Of a DNA stretch of 64,000 nucleotides, positions 27,027 through 35,999 are shown piece by piece. A program made the translations under genes and the position numbers. The stretch's first letter is position 1. Every line of letters starts with the position of its first letter. This DNA is from Clostridium sp. C2-6-12. Its GTDB lineage: Bacteria; Bacillota; Clostridia; Clostridiales; Clostridiaceae. Under the pieces are notes generated by a model. That model worked only from the letters and a program-made list of their open reading frames with translations. It made no database searches and was not told the origin of the DNA. The stretch spans positions 110,643 through 174,642 of the forward strand of contig NZ_JAABNP010000010.1 in assembly GCF_009928485.1 (NCBI RefSeq), in the 5' to 3' direction.

Positions 27027-27773
27027 CTATTTTTTCTTTGGTTCTTTGTATTCAACACCTTTAGTATCAACTGTTATTGATGTAATAATAACATCTTTTT
27101 TAGGTGCATCATTCGGATCAGTTTCTACACTTTGAATCTTGTCTAATACTTCTAATCCTGAAATAACTTTACCAAATGCTGCGTATTCTCCATCTAAATT
27201 TGGAACATCTCCTGCCATTATAAAAAACTGACTTCCCGCACTATTAGGATTTTGAGTTCTAGCCATTGAAATTACTCCCTTTGTATGTTTTAAGCTATTA
27301 GCAAAACCATTTGATGTAAATTCACCTTCAATAGAATATCCAGGTCCTCCTGTACCAGTACCTTTAGGATCTCCACCTTGAATCATAAATCCTTTAATTA
27401 TTCTATGAAATTTCAAGTTATTATAAAAACCTTTATTAGTTAATGAAATAAAATTGTTAACTGTATTGGGCGCAATTTCTGGATATAATTCAACTTCCAT
27501 AGTACCATATCCTTCTACGTTTATAGTTACTACAGGTAGATTTTTATTTCCGTTTGTTGGATTAGTATTGCTATTTTCTACTTTAGGAGTAGTTTCACTT
27601 GTTTTATCCACTTTACCTTTAGCGTTACTACATCCTGTTAATAAAAGCATTCCCATTAACATTGTCATTAAAAATAAACTTAAATATTTTTTTATATGTA
27701 AAAAACTTGATTTTTGTATGTATAAAGTTTTTGGTTTTTGTATGTGTAAAGATTCTATTTTTTGTATGTGCAT
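27027..27773 (-). CDS. Peptidyl-prolyl cis-trans isomerase (cyclophilin) lipoprotein
   Basis: A 248-residue exported cyclophilin. After a hydrophobic segment (YLSLFLMTMLMGMLLL) comes the lipobox LTGC, so it should be a membrane lipoprotein. The catalytic domain (about 85-235) keeps FHRIIKGFMIQGGDP, the QFFIM segment and GEYAAFGKVISG. It speeds proline isomerisation of exported proteins outside the cell. The start at 27773 is set by AAGGAGAAAAAT; the frame extends to 27818. The unusually long pre-membrane tail consists of four 8-residue repeats of the type HIQKxxxL, encoded by 24-base tandem repeats, which is odd for a signal peptide. Confidence 0.9.
   Translation of the reverse strand: MHIQKIESLHIQKPKTLYIQKSSFLHIKKYLSLFLMTMLMGMLLLTGCSNAKGKVDKTSETTPKVENSNTNPTNGNKNLPVVTINVEGYGTMEVELYPEIAPNTVNNFISLTNKGFYNNLKFHRIIKGFMIQGGDPKGTGTGGPGYSIEGEFTSNGFANSLKHTKGVISMARTQNPNSAGSQFFIMAGDVPNLDGEYAAFGKVISGLEVLDKIQSVETDPNDAPKKDVIITSITVDTKGVEYKEPKKK
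27675..27770 (-). repeat. Four 24-base tandem repeats in the cyclophilin signal peptide
   Basis: Four in-frame units encode HIQKIESL, HIQKPKTL, YIQKSSFL and HIKKYLSL. The first three share CACATACAAAAA or TACATACAAAAA at their start. The last runs into the hydrophobic segment. Because units are multiples of three, copy number can vary without breaking the frame. Confidence 0.8.
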
Positions 27774-28194
27774 ATTTTTCTCCTTAATTTTTATATTTTT
27801 GCTTTTATAGTATATCACATTTTCTTATATTAAATTAGTAATATTCATATAAATTTAATATTTAAATACTTACTCAAAAGTATTATTACCGAAATCCTCT
27901 TTAATATAACTTAATTTAAGTAATTAGAAATACTTATAATAAAATCAAAATATAGGTTGCACTTTGTTTTATACATTTATAAAATATTTAATATTTTTAT
28001 AAATTAATATTGTAAAACGTATTCATAAACTGGTATAATTATATATATATTTAAAAATATTTATATTTATATAAAACAAATCATACTATTGTTATTCTCT
28101 TATTTTTAAACACCAATTATAATTAAACCTTTTCACTAATGTATTATTTTGTATTTAGGTTTTTATTAAATGTTAACAGAAGGAGTGATTCCAT
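27774..28194. other. Divergent intergenic region, no gene seen
   Basis: About 420 bases, very AT-rich, between the cyclophilin gene (minus) and the chemoreceptor (plus). It must hold both promoters; I cannot name a clear pair. No hairpin or reading frame of note. Confidence 0.5.
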
Positions 28195-30012
28195 ATGTCC
28201 AAAAAATTATCACTAAAAATAAAAGAACATGCAAGTGAAAGAAAACCTCTTCACTTAAATAAGGAAAAAATGTCTTTTGAAGAAATTACTTCCAAACTTC
28301 AAAGTAACAAAACTTTAAAAAAATTATTTTTGTTTATTGAAAACGAATCAATAGAAAAAAAAATTTCTAATTCTTTTAAATTTATAATAATATTAATGGC
28401 TGTAGCAATGATTTGCTCTATGATATCGATTATTTCAATGGCTTCAAGAACTAATAAATTATATGCTTCCCCTTATACTGTTTCAAAAACCATTTCTAAT
28501 ATTAAATACAATTTAAAAGATTTAGACGATAATCTTTATAAAGCTATTGCAACAACAGAAAGCTCAAAAAGAAATTATAGCATAGATGTTTCTAATGCTG
28601 CAGCTGAGGACCTTAAAAAGAATATTGAAGCATTAAATAATATCTTTACTGGTGATCCTGCTCTTCTAAAAACACTTTCAGATAATGTTAATGCATTAGA
28701 GCCAATAAGACAAGATGCTTGTACCTTCCTTAAAGATGGGAAAAAAGATAGAGCATTAAAACTTCTTGAATCTTCATATGCTTTGACAATGGAACTAAAT
28801 CAAAAAACAATTCAAGACATATCTAATCAAGCTGAAATAGATGCCGAGAAATTTGTCAGTGGTTCAAATACATATAGAAATTTAAGTGTAACTGCTATCT
28901 TTATATTTATATTAATAATATTGCTTATTGCAGCTTTAGTTGGAAAATTATTAAAAGAAAAGCTAATAGAAGGAATTAATAATATAAAAAACATATCAAA
29001 AAATTTATTAGAAGGAAATTTAAAGGTAGAATCTACTTATACCAGCACTGATGAAATGGGTGAAATGTGCAATGATTTAATGGATTCTTTAACAATGCTA
29101 ACTTCTTATATAAATGATATTACTAGCACTCTTGAAAGATTATCAAATTCAGATTTAAATATAGATTTAGATACTTCAATTTGCTATAAAGGAGACTTCT
29201 CACCTATTCAAGAATCACTTAATAAAATTGTTACGAGTTTAAATTCTACCTTCCATCAAGTTAGTGAATCAATAGATTTAGTAAAAAACAGCTCAGAACA
29301 ACTTACTGGAACTACTCAAATGCTATCTGAAGGTTCTACTGAACAAGCAGGTGCTGTAGAAGACTTATTAGGAAGCTTTACAAGAGTATTATCACAGGTT
29401 CAAAAAAATACAGAAAATGCATATGAAGCTAACAGCTTTTCTGATAAAACAAAAGATATAGTAAAAGATGGAACAGAAAAAATGGATCATTTAATGAAAT
29501 CTATGAAAGAAATTACTGCTTCTTCAAGGCAAATTGCTGAAATTGTAAACACAATAGAAGAAATAGCTTCACAAACAAATCTATTAGCCTTAAATGCAGC
29601 AATAGAAGCGGCAAGAGCTGGGGACGCTGGAAAGGGGTTTGCAGTGGTTGCTGATGAGGTAAAGAGACTTGCAGCCCAGTCTTCCGAAGCAGTTAAAAAT
29701 ACTACAAAAATAATTGATAGTTCCTTATACGCAGTAATGGAAGGTGAAAATCTAGCTAAAGAAACTGCTCACGCTTTAAATATAATCGTTAAAAATGTAG
29801 ATGATACTGCTCATCTAGTTAAACAAATAGCTGAAGAGTCAAAGGAGCAGGCTAATGCAATAGAAAAAATGACCTCTAGAGTTCATAAAATATCTGATGT
29901 AGTTCAAATTAATTCAGCAACTGCGGAAGAAACAGCTGCCTCAACTCAAGAATTAGCTTCTCAATCACAATTAATACATGACAAGCTTTCAATTTACAAC
30001 TTAAAAAATTAA
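28195..30012 (+). CDS. Methyl-accepting chemotaxis protein, membrane-bound
   Basis: A 605-residue chemoreceptor. A long cytoplasmic head (1-60) is followed by a membrane helix (about 62-82), an extracytoplasmic helical sensor of about 145 residues (four-helix-bundle type), a second membrane helix (about 228-250), a HAMP region, and the signalling domain with the conserved tip [20 protein letters not shown] near 455-475. It passes ligand binding to CheA/CheW. RBS AGAAGGAGTGATT. It stands alone, with a terminator after it. The ligand is unknown; nothing nearby points to it. Confidence 0.9.
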   Translation: MSKKLSLKIKEHASERKPLHLNKEKMSFEEITSKLQSNKTLKKLFLFIENESIEKKISNSFKFIIILMAVAMICSMISIISMASRTNKLYASPYTVSKTISNIKYNLKDLDDNLYKAIATTESSKRNYSIDVSNAAAEDLKKNIEALNNIFTGDPALLKTLSDNVNALEPIRQDACTFLKDGKKDRALKLLESSYALTMELNQKTIQDISNQAEIDAEKFVSGSNTYRNLSVTAIFIFILIILLIAALVGKLLKEKLIEGINNIKNISKNLLEGNLKVESTYTSTDEMGEMCNDLMDSLTMLTSYINDITSTLERLSNSDLNIDLDTSICYKGDFSPIQESLNKIVTSLNSTFHQVSESIDLVKNSSEQLTGTTQMLSEGSTEQAGAVEDLLGSFTRVLSQVQKNTENAYEANSFSDKTKDIVKDGTEKMDHLMKSMKEITASSRQIAEIVNTIEEIASQTNLLALNAAIEAARAGDAGKGFAVVADEVKRLAAQSSEAVKNTTKIIDSSLYAVMEGENLAKETAHALNIIVKNVDDTAHLVKQIAEESKEQANAIEKMTSRVHKISDVVQINSATAEETAASTQELASQSQLIHDKLSIYNLKN

Positions 30013-30048
30013 ATAATTAAATTAGCTTACCCTAAAATATATAAATTT

Positions 30049-30101
30049 AGAACCAGCTGCATATATGATTAAAATTCATATAAACAGCTGGTTCTCTATT
30101 G
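30049..30101 (+). terminator. Bidirectional terminator after the chemoreceptor
   Basis: Perfect stem AGAACCAGCTG / CAGCTGGTTCT with a loop of about 25 bases, followed by CTATTGTTTT; it also ends the AAC(3)-like pseudogene from the other side. Confidence 0.85.
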
Positions 30102-30103
30102 TT

Positions 30104-30907
30104 TTAATTTCTATTTTTCTCCATCCATTTAACAGCCCAATCTACTAAATCTCTTTGTCTGATTAATCTTACATCTGCATTTCCAACCTTGTGAACTTTT
30201 ATGTTTCTTTCTCTCTCATATTCCTCTCCAAGCCTTACAAAATCCTCATCATCTACAGCTTGAGTATTATATGTTACCCATTCTCTTTTACCATTAATCA
30301 TGATTGCACTACTCTCATTTGTAAACTTTTTGCTTGGAAAATTCGCTCTAACTTCTGCCAAGTGTAGAGATGTATTCTTATCATATCCAACTCCAATAAG
30401 TAATACATATCCATCTAATTTATATAATTTATCTACTGGTGAATTTTCTCCAAAAATATTACTTAAATCATGTTCTTTTGTAATATATTCCGCATGTTTT
30501 CCAACTGCTGCTATTGACCTTGCAGGATGATTTGACCTTTTTGCTCCTGGCCATTTTCTAAACATTTCTGCAACCTCTCCCATATTAATTGCTGGAGTAA
30601 TTTCTTTATCATATGCTGGCCAATTTTCACGTATTATAGGTCACCATTCCTCTGGTTCCTCCCAGTGTACGCCTGTTGATGGATCAAGATTCTTCCATGT
30701 TTGAGATGGCATCATTAAAGTGCCTTCCTCTCCTACTATTTCAAGAAGTGCTCTTATTAGAATTTCAGCACCTCCTACAACAAAGCCCAAGCTCTTTAAA
30801 GAAGTGTGTACAAAAATTGCCTGTCCCTTCGAAACTCCACAACTTTTGAAACCTTCTATTAAGTCTTCCTTAGTTAATATAGCCCTTGATTCTTTTTTCT
30901 CTTCCAT
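30104..30907 (-). pseudogene. AAC(3)-like aminoglycoside N-acetyltransferase, interrupted by one in-frame TGA
   Basis: Two reading frames in the same phase (30641-30907 and 30104-30583) make one AAC(3)/YokD-type acetyltransferase of about 267 codons, the usual size. The first part has VHTSLKSLG and GGAEILIRALLEIVGEEGTL; the second has MGEVAEMFRKWPGAKRSNHP, GENSPVDKLYKL and LLIGVGYDKNTSLHLAE. Between them the frame is open except for a single TGA at 30641-30643, in the context PEEW-TGA-PIIRENWP, so a TGG Trp codon probably mutated. The start has GGAGGAATAAGGA. It follows the TrmB-type gene by 33 bases and is probably cotranscribed. The family acetylates aminoglycosides or other amines with acetyl-CoA. 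Confidence 0.8.
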
Positions 30908-30940
30908 TCCTTATTCCTCCATGCCCTTATATTTAAATAT

Positions 30941-31768
30941 TTATATATATTTTAAAGAGGTCTTATTTCCTCCTCTCTTTTCCAATAAACTTCCTATTAA
31001 AATCTCTTCATCTATTAATTCTTTTCCTTCTCTCTCCTTCAATTTTAATAAATATATATCATGATGAATATGCTCTGATACTATATTGGCAAGAAATTGA
31101 TTTTCAGTAAAGGTTCCTGTCATTTCTTCGTTTTCACCATTTGCAGAACAAATAAGCGTATAGTTTAAATCTACTACCATCATTAAACGTATTTCATCTT
31201 CTTTATTTTCAACTTCATTATTTGCTTCAATTGAATGATAATGCATTTCTATTGGCAAATTATCTACATTCATATGTTTATATGTAAATACTATTATTCT
31301 TACACCTTTTTTATCTAACGTATCAAATTCACTTTTAAAAATTTGTAAATCTATGCAAGTATTAATATATACTTCCTTTTCTGCATAAAGTAATAATTCT
31401 TTTGCTTTATTTATAAAATTTTGGGTACCGCTTAAGTTATAATAATTTTTTTCTGTATCCCCCTGTTCCAGCTTTAACAGTTCATCTTTAATAGTATTAG
31501 CCGATTCTTCAAAGTTTGATTTCATTTTTTCAATTAAAATATCTGGTTTTTCTGCTGTGTACATATTTGTATCTCCGGAAATTAAATATACGCAGCCTCT
31601 TTTATATAAATTATCCAGTGCTAAATAAACTGAAGATCTAGATGCATTAATTTTTTTTGCTATTTGAGACCCATTAAGTTCGTTTGACTTTACTAATTCA
31701 ATATAAACCATTGCTTCAATTTTATTAAAATTTAATGTTTGTAATTTTTTAATTAACTCTTCTTCCAC
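30941..31768 (-). CDS. TrmB-family transcriptional regulator
   Basis: A 275-residue regulator. The N-terminal winged helix (about 1-75; GSQIAKKINASRSSVYLALD) is of the TrmB type, followed by a coiled segment and a C-terminal domain of about 170 residues that resembles the TrmB effector/PLD-like part. The start is GTG at 31768, set by GAGGTGATAAAC; the frame is open to a TTG at 31789 that would include the Shine-Dalgarno. A GTACAA-A-TTGTAC dyad overlaps the -10 of its own promoter, so autorepression is likely. The AAC(3)-like gene follows by 33 bases. Confidence 0.82.
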   Translation of the reverse strand: MEEELIKKLQTLNFNKIEAMVYIELVKSNELNGSQIAKKINASRSSVYLALDNLYKRGCVYLISGDTNMYTAEKPDILIEKMKSNFEESANTIKDELLKLEQGDTEKNYYNLSGTQNFINKAKELLLYAEKEVYINTCIDLQIFKSEFDTLDKKGVRIIVFTYKHMNVDNLPIEMHYHSIEANNEVENKEDEIRLMMVVDLNYTLICSANGENEEMTGTFTENQFLANIVSEHIHHDIYLLKLKEREGKELIDEEILIGSLLEKRGGNKTSLKYI

Positions 31769-31783
31769 GTTTATCACCTCGTT

Positions 31784-31819
31784 GTACAAATTGTACTACT
31801 CAATATATATCTATGTCAA
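31784..31819 (-). promoter_or_regulatory. Promoter and operator of the TrmB-type regulator gene
   Basis: -35 TTGACA (31819-31814), 18-base spacer, -10 TACAAT (31795-31790). The perfect dyad GTACAA-A-TTGTAC (31784-31796) covers the -10, a position suited to repression. Confidence 0.7.
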
Positions 31820-31873
31820 TATTATTATTTTTATGCAAATTATTTACTATTTAACAACTTTCTCATATAGAAA

Positions 31874-31931
31874 CAAAGAAGATAACCTTTTGCTTGAATT
31901 TATTTTATTCCAAACAAAAGATTATCCTCTT
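31874..31931 (-). terminator. Possible terminator of the HD-GYP gene
   Basis: Imperfect 19-bp stem (AAAGAGGATAATCTTTTG against CAAAAGGTTATCTTCTTT on the minus strand) that begins at the stop codon of the HD-GYP gene. The T-run is poor. Confidence 0.5.
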
Positions 31932-32830
31932 TATAAATTTTTAGGAAGACATCTATCTAATTCTTCAGCTGGTATATTTAGAAACACCTTTAATATTTCT
32001 GCATCTAATTGGCTTCCAGCACATTCTTTCATTATTTCAATTGCCCTTTCATATTTCATTCCCTGTCTGTATGGTCTATTAGTAACCAATGCTGAAAAAG
32101 TATCTGCAACAGCCAATATTCTAGATTCTAATGGAATATTTTCCTTTGATACACTATAATAGCCCTTACCATCTATTCTTTCATGATGATATAATATCCA
32201 TTCTGATATTTCATCCAGTCCTCTAATGTTTCTAATAATCTCTGTACCCTTTTGTGGATGTATCTTTATTACATCATATTCTGAATCACTGAGCTTTCCT
32301 GGTTTATTTAGTATGTCTTCTGGTACTCCAATCTTACCTATATCATGTAGAAGGCCGGCATACTCTAACATATCCTCATCACAGCTTTTTGCTAATCTCT
32401 GAGATATCATTACTGATAAATTTGCAACATGTTCAGAATGTCCCATAGTATATTTATCTCTAACTTCTATTGCACTTATTAAAGCTCTGATTGTTTGAAG
32501 ATAGGTTTCATTAACTAAATGAAACATTTTAGATTGAATAAGTATTCCTATAAATACAAATATTGCACCAAAAAAGAATATTAGTCCAACAAAAGTTAAT
32601 CTAATTTCAATTTGATTAAATAATATTCCTACTGCTACTGATAAATATCCTAATAGAAAAAAACATATGAGCAATAGATGTATTTTGCACTCTATATTTA
32701 GAAATTTACGTTTTGCATTATGTATTAATTTAAAATTTCTATACGCCTTACAATATTTTATTATGTTTATACTCATTATAAGTGCTCCCATAATTACTAA
32801 TACAAAGCTTATCCATGAACTCATATCCAT
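31931..32830 (-). CDS. Membrane-bound HD-GYP domain phosphodiesterase
   Basis: A 299-residue protein with N-terminal membrane helices (about 5-25, 48-70 and 75-98) and a C-terminal HD-GYP domain (about 110-290). The HD pair is in LLHDIGKIGVP, with earlier HSEHVANLS and later IHPQKG and YHHERIDGKGYYS metal ligands. The GYP tripeptide reads GYY here. HD-GYP proteins hydrolyse cyclic di-GMP or related nucleotides; the GYY change does not by itself remove the metal ligands. There is no extra sensor domain beyond the membrane part. It is a single gene upstream of the TrmB-type regulator. Confidence 0.87.
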   Translation of the reverse strand: MDMSSWISFVLVIMGALIMSINIIKYCKAYRNFKLIHNAKRKFLNIECKIHLLLICFFLLGYLSVAVGILFNQIEIRLTFVGLIFFFGAIFVFIGILIQSKMFHLVNETYLQTIRALISAIEVRDKYTMGHSEHVANLSVMISQRLAKSCDEDMLEYAGLLHDIGKIGVPEDILNKPGKLSDSEYDVIKIHPQKGTEIIRNIRGLDEISEWILYHHERIDGKGYYSVSKENIPLESRILAVADTFSALVTNRPYRQGMKYERAIEIMKECAGSQLDAEILKVFLNIPAEELDRCLPKNL

Positions 32831-33098
32831 AAATCTTCGACCTTCCTCATATGTTTATTCTCAATTTAAATTTAAAACTCTCTCCTTATACATAAGACAA
32901 GTTATTTTATTTAAAACTATTACATTTAATATATCGTTTTCATTTAACTACTTTTCTGGTTCCATTTACACTCAACCCGGATTTTGGTCCGTATTCTAAA
33001 GAATATTACCATATGTATTTTTACCACATATATAGTGATACTCATCAAAATAGATACAATCTTACATTTATAACGTTACTATTTATTTAAATAACCTT

Positions 33099-33358
33099 TT
33101 ATAAATTCCTGTATCTCAACAAGAATTTCTTACTATTCTCTAAAAATTCAATTATAGATTCAACAGATAGTTGTCCAATTTTATTTCTAATTAATCTTGC
33201 CAGCTGAATAAAATCATTATTTTTATCATTTAGATATCCAGCTTCATTATATAATAACATCAGTTATATCATTATTTATAAATAAACTTTTGAATATTAA
33301 TAATATTTAATATAGCAGCTTTATCATTTGAATAATCTATTTTATCTTACTCAAACAT
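33099..33358 (-). pseudogene. Decayed small gene
   Basis: A good ribosome site (AGGAGAGGGGGAGTGTT) precedes an ATG at 33358, but the frame stops after three codons (MFE-TAA) and then reads on (DKIDYSNDKAAILNIINIQ) to two stops. In another phase an open stretch from 33260 to 33099 encodes MLLYNEAGYLNDKNNDFIQL and about 33 more residues ending LLRYRNL. The pieces look like one former protein of about 85 residues with a nonsense change and a frameshift. I do not recognise the family. The rest of 32831-33805 (970 bases) shows no gene. Confidence 0.45.
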
Positions 33359-33360
33359 AA

Positions 33361-33750
33361 CACTCCCCCTCTCCTATACAGTGTTAGATTACGTAAAAAT
33401 TCTTTTTAGTATTTTATTACTACTTTAATATTATAACCCATATTTAAACTTCTTAAAATAATACTATCTAATTTACTATTCTTGCCATTATAATTAGTTT
33501 TACTGAACATGACATTACTTATATGTATACAATTAAAGTAAGCCTTTTCTATTTTCTTTTCATATTTTTTTACTTTGCAATCAATATCATCTTATTTTTA
33601 TTAACTTTATACATAAAAAAACTTTTAATCAATGCTTTATAAATTATAAACACAAATCATTCCCACCATACTTTTGGCTATATAACTAGCCTTTAGTCCA
33701 ACCATTCATTATTCTTAAAAGAAATTTATATTTCTAAATAAATTCCCCTT
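33361..33750. other. Intergenic region before the galactose operon
   Basis: AT-rich sequence without a credible reading frame or strong hairpin. The galactose promoter lies at its downstream end. Confidence 0.4.
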
Positions 33751-33778
33751 TACTTTTTTATAGAAATCGCTTACTATA
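33750..33778 (+). promoter_or_regulatory. Promoter and LacI-type operator of the gal operon
   Basis: TTTACT (-35, about 33749-33754), a 17-base spacer and TACTAT (-10, 33772-33777). A 20-base near-palindrome, TATAGAAATCGCTTACTATA (33759-33778), overlaps the -10; its half-sites TATAGAAA and TATAGTAA flank a GC-rich centre, as LacI-family operators do. GalR, encoded last in the operon, is the likely ligand. Confidence 0.65.
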
Positions 33779-33805
33779 AAAATATAGAATAAGGAGGAGT
33801 TAAAT

Positions 33806-34975
33806 ATGTACGATATTAATTTATTAAAAAGCAATTTTACTGAAGTATTTAAAAAAGACTCTGAAAGTGTTTTCTTTTCACCTGGTAGAGTTAATTTAAT
33901 TGGTGAACATACAGATTATAATGGTGGTAATGTATTTCCTTGTGCATTAACAATTGGAACTTATGCAATAGTTGCAAAAAGAGATGATAAGAAAGTTTTA
34001 CTTCACTCTTTAAACTTTAAAGATTTAGGAGTTATAGAATTTTCTTTAGATAATATGGTTTATGAAAAAGAACATGATTGGGCAAACTATCCAAAAGGAG
34101 TAATTAAAACATTAGAAAACCATGGTTTTAAAGCTGAAAATGGTTTTGAAATTCTTTTCTATGGTAACATTCCTAATGGTTCTGGTTTATCATCTTCTGC
34201 TTCATTAGAAGTATTAATGGGAACTATATTAAATGAATCATTTAACTTCAAAATTGATATGGTTGATATAGTTAAGATGTGCCAAGAAGCTGAAAACAAA
34301 TTTATCGGTGTAAACTGTGGAATAATGGACCAATTTGCTGTTGGTATGGGTAAAGAAAATTGTGCAATCCTTTTAGATTGTAACACTCTAAATTATTCTT
34401 ACAGCAAGTTAAATCTTGATGGTTATAAGATAGTAATCGGTAATACAAACAAAAAGAGAGGTTTAGCTGATTCTAAGTATAATGAAAGACGTGGAGAATG
34501 TGAAGATGCTTTAGCTAAGATCCAAACAGTAAAAAATATCACTGCTTTAGGTGAACTTACTGAAGAAGAATTTGAAGCTGTAAAAGATTGTATCGGTGAT
34601 CCAATCAAAACAAAGAGAGCAAAACATGCTGTTTACGAAAATCAAAGAACTTTAAAAGCTGTAAAAGCTTTAGAAGATAGTAACTTGGAGTTATTTGGTA
34701 AGCTTATGAATGAATCTCATATTTCTTTAAGAGATGATTATGAAGTTACTGGAATAGAATTAGATACCTTAGTTGAATTAGCTTGGGAAGCAGAAGGTGT
34801 AGTTGGTTCTCGTATGACTGGAGCCGGTTTCGGTGGATGTACCGTAAGCATAGTAAAAGATGAATGCATAGATAAATTCAAAGAAACTTTAACAGCTAAA
34901 TATAAAGAAAAAATTGGTTATGAACCAGATTTCTATGTAGTAAGTATTTCTGACGGAACAAGAAAACTTAGTTAA
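33806..34975 (+). CDS. galK: Galactokinase
   Basis: A 389-residue GHMP kinase. It has the galactokinase signature [15 protein letters not shown] near residues 27-41, the ATP loop [13 protein letters not shown] near 124-136 and the C-terminal [10 protein letters not shown] motif near 343-352. It phosphorylates galactose to galactose-1-phosphate in the Leloir pathway. First gene of galK-galE-galT-galR, 16 bases before galE. RBS AAGGAGGAG. Transcription is probably controlled by the LacI-type GalR through the operator just upstream. Galactose itself would enter through the mgl transporter encoded 20 kb downstream. Confidence 0.96.
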   Translation: MYDINLLKSNFTEVFKKDSESVFFSPGRVNLIGEHTDYNGGNVFPCALTIGTYAIVAKRDDKKVLLHSLNFKDLGVIEFSLDNMVYEKEHDWANYPKGVIKTLENHGFKAENGFEILFYGNIPNGSGLSSSASLEVLMGTILNESFNFKIDMVDIVKMCQEAENKFIGVNCGIMDQFAVGMGKENCAILLDCNTLNYSYSKLNLDGYKIVIGNTNKKRGLADSKYNERRGECEDALAKIQTVKNITALGELTEEEFEAVKDCIGDPIKTKRAKHAVYENQRTLKAVKALEDSNLELFGKLMNESHISLRDDYEVTGIELDTLVELAWEAEGVVGSRMTGAGFGGCTVSIVKDECIDKFKETLTAKYKEKIGYEPDFYVVSISDGTRKLS

Positions 34976-34991
34976 TAAAGGAGATGTTAAT

Positions 34992-35987
34992 ATGTCAATA
35001 TTAGTTTGTGGTGGTGCTGGATATATAGGTTCTCATACAGTGTATGAACTTATAAAACAAAATAAGGATGTTGTAATAGTAGATAATTTACAATCTGGTC
35101 ATTTAAATGCTGTTCATCCAAAGGCAAAATTCTACCAAGGTGATATAAGAGACGCTGAATTTTTAGATAAAGTTTTTACAGAAAATAATATTGAAGCTGT
35201 AATACATTTTGCTGCTAACTCACTTGTTGGAGAAAGTATGACAAAACCATTAATGTACTTCAACAATAATGTATATGGTATGCAAGTTTTACTTGAAAGC
35301 ATGGTAAAGAATAACATAAAACACATAGTATTCTCTTCTACTGCAGCAGTATATGGAGAACCTAAAAAGATTCCTATACTTGAAAATGATGAAACTAATC
35401 CAACAAACCCTTATGGTGAAACAAAACTTACTATGGAAAAAATGATGAAATGGGTAAGTCAAGCTAATGGAATAACTTTTGTTTCTTTAAGATATTTCAA
35501 CGCTGCTGGTGCTATTGAAGATGGAAGCATTGGTGAAGATCACTCTCCAGAAAGTCACTTAATTCCATTAATCCTTCAAGTACCACTAGGAAAAAGAGAG
35601 GCTATAACTGTTTTTGGAGAAGATTACGATACTCCAGATGGAACATGTATCAGAGATTACATCCATGTTCTTGATTTAGCAGATGCACATATTAAAGCTG
35701 TTGAATATTTACAAGCTGGTAATGAAAGCAATATCTTCAATCTTGGTAATGGAGTTGGCTTCAGCGTTAAGGAAATGATCAATTCAGCTAAGGAAGCTAC
35801 TCAAGAAGACATTAAAGTTGTTATTGGTGAAAGACGTGCTGGTGACCCTGCAAGATTAATAGCTTCAAATGAAAAAGCTAGAAATATCTTAGGATGGGTA
35901 CCTAAATTTACAGATGTTAAAGATGTAATAAACACTGCTTGGGGATGGCACAAATCTCATCCAGATGGTTATGGAGACCGTAAATAA
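34992..35987 (+). CDS. galE: UDP-glucose 4-epimerase
   Basis: A 331-residue short-chain dehydrogenase-like enzyme. NAD-binding GGAGYIGSH is at 6-14, and the active-site Ser/Tyr-x3-Lys are SSTAAVYG and YGETK, near 117-124 and 142-146. The length is normal for GalE. It interconverts UDP-galactose and UDP-glucose. It stands 16 bases after galK and 12 before galT, with its own ribosome site (AAAGGAGATGTT). Confidence 0.96.
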   Translation: MSILVCGGAGYIGSHTVYELIKQNKDVVIVDNLQSGHLNAVHPKAKFYQGDIRDAEFLDKVFTENNIEAVIHFAANSLVGESMTKPLMYFNNNVYGMQVLLESMVKNNIKHIVFSSTAAVYGEPKKIPILENDETNPTNPYGETKLTMEKMMKWVSQANGITFVSLRYFNAAGAIEDGSIGEDHSPESHLIPLILQVPLGKREAITVFGEDYDTPDGTCIRDYIHVLDLADAHIKAVEYLQAGNESNIFNLGNGVGFSVKEMINSAKEATQEDIKVVIGERRAGDPARLIASNEKARNILGWVPKFTDVKDVINTAWGWHKSHPDGYGDRK

Positions 35988-35999
35988 GGGGGATTTTAA

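Noticed and set aside
30641..30643. The TGA as a selenocysteine codon in the AAC(3)-like gene
   Set aside because: AAC(3) enzymes are not selenoproteins, the context suits Trp, and no hairpin of SECIS type is visible right after the TGA.
31782..32159. Plus-strand frame opposite the HD-GYP 3' end
   Set aside because: Shadow frame with biased composition, no ribosome site.
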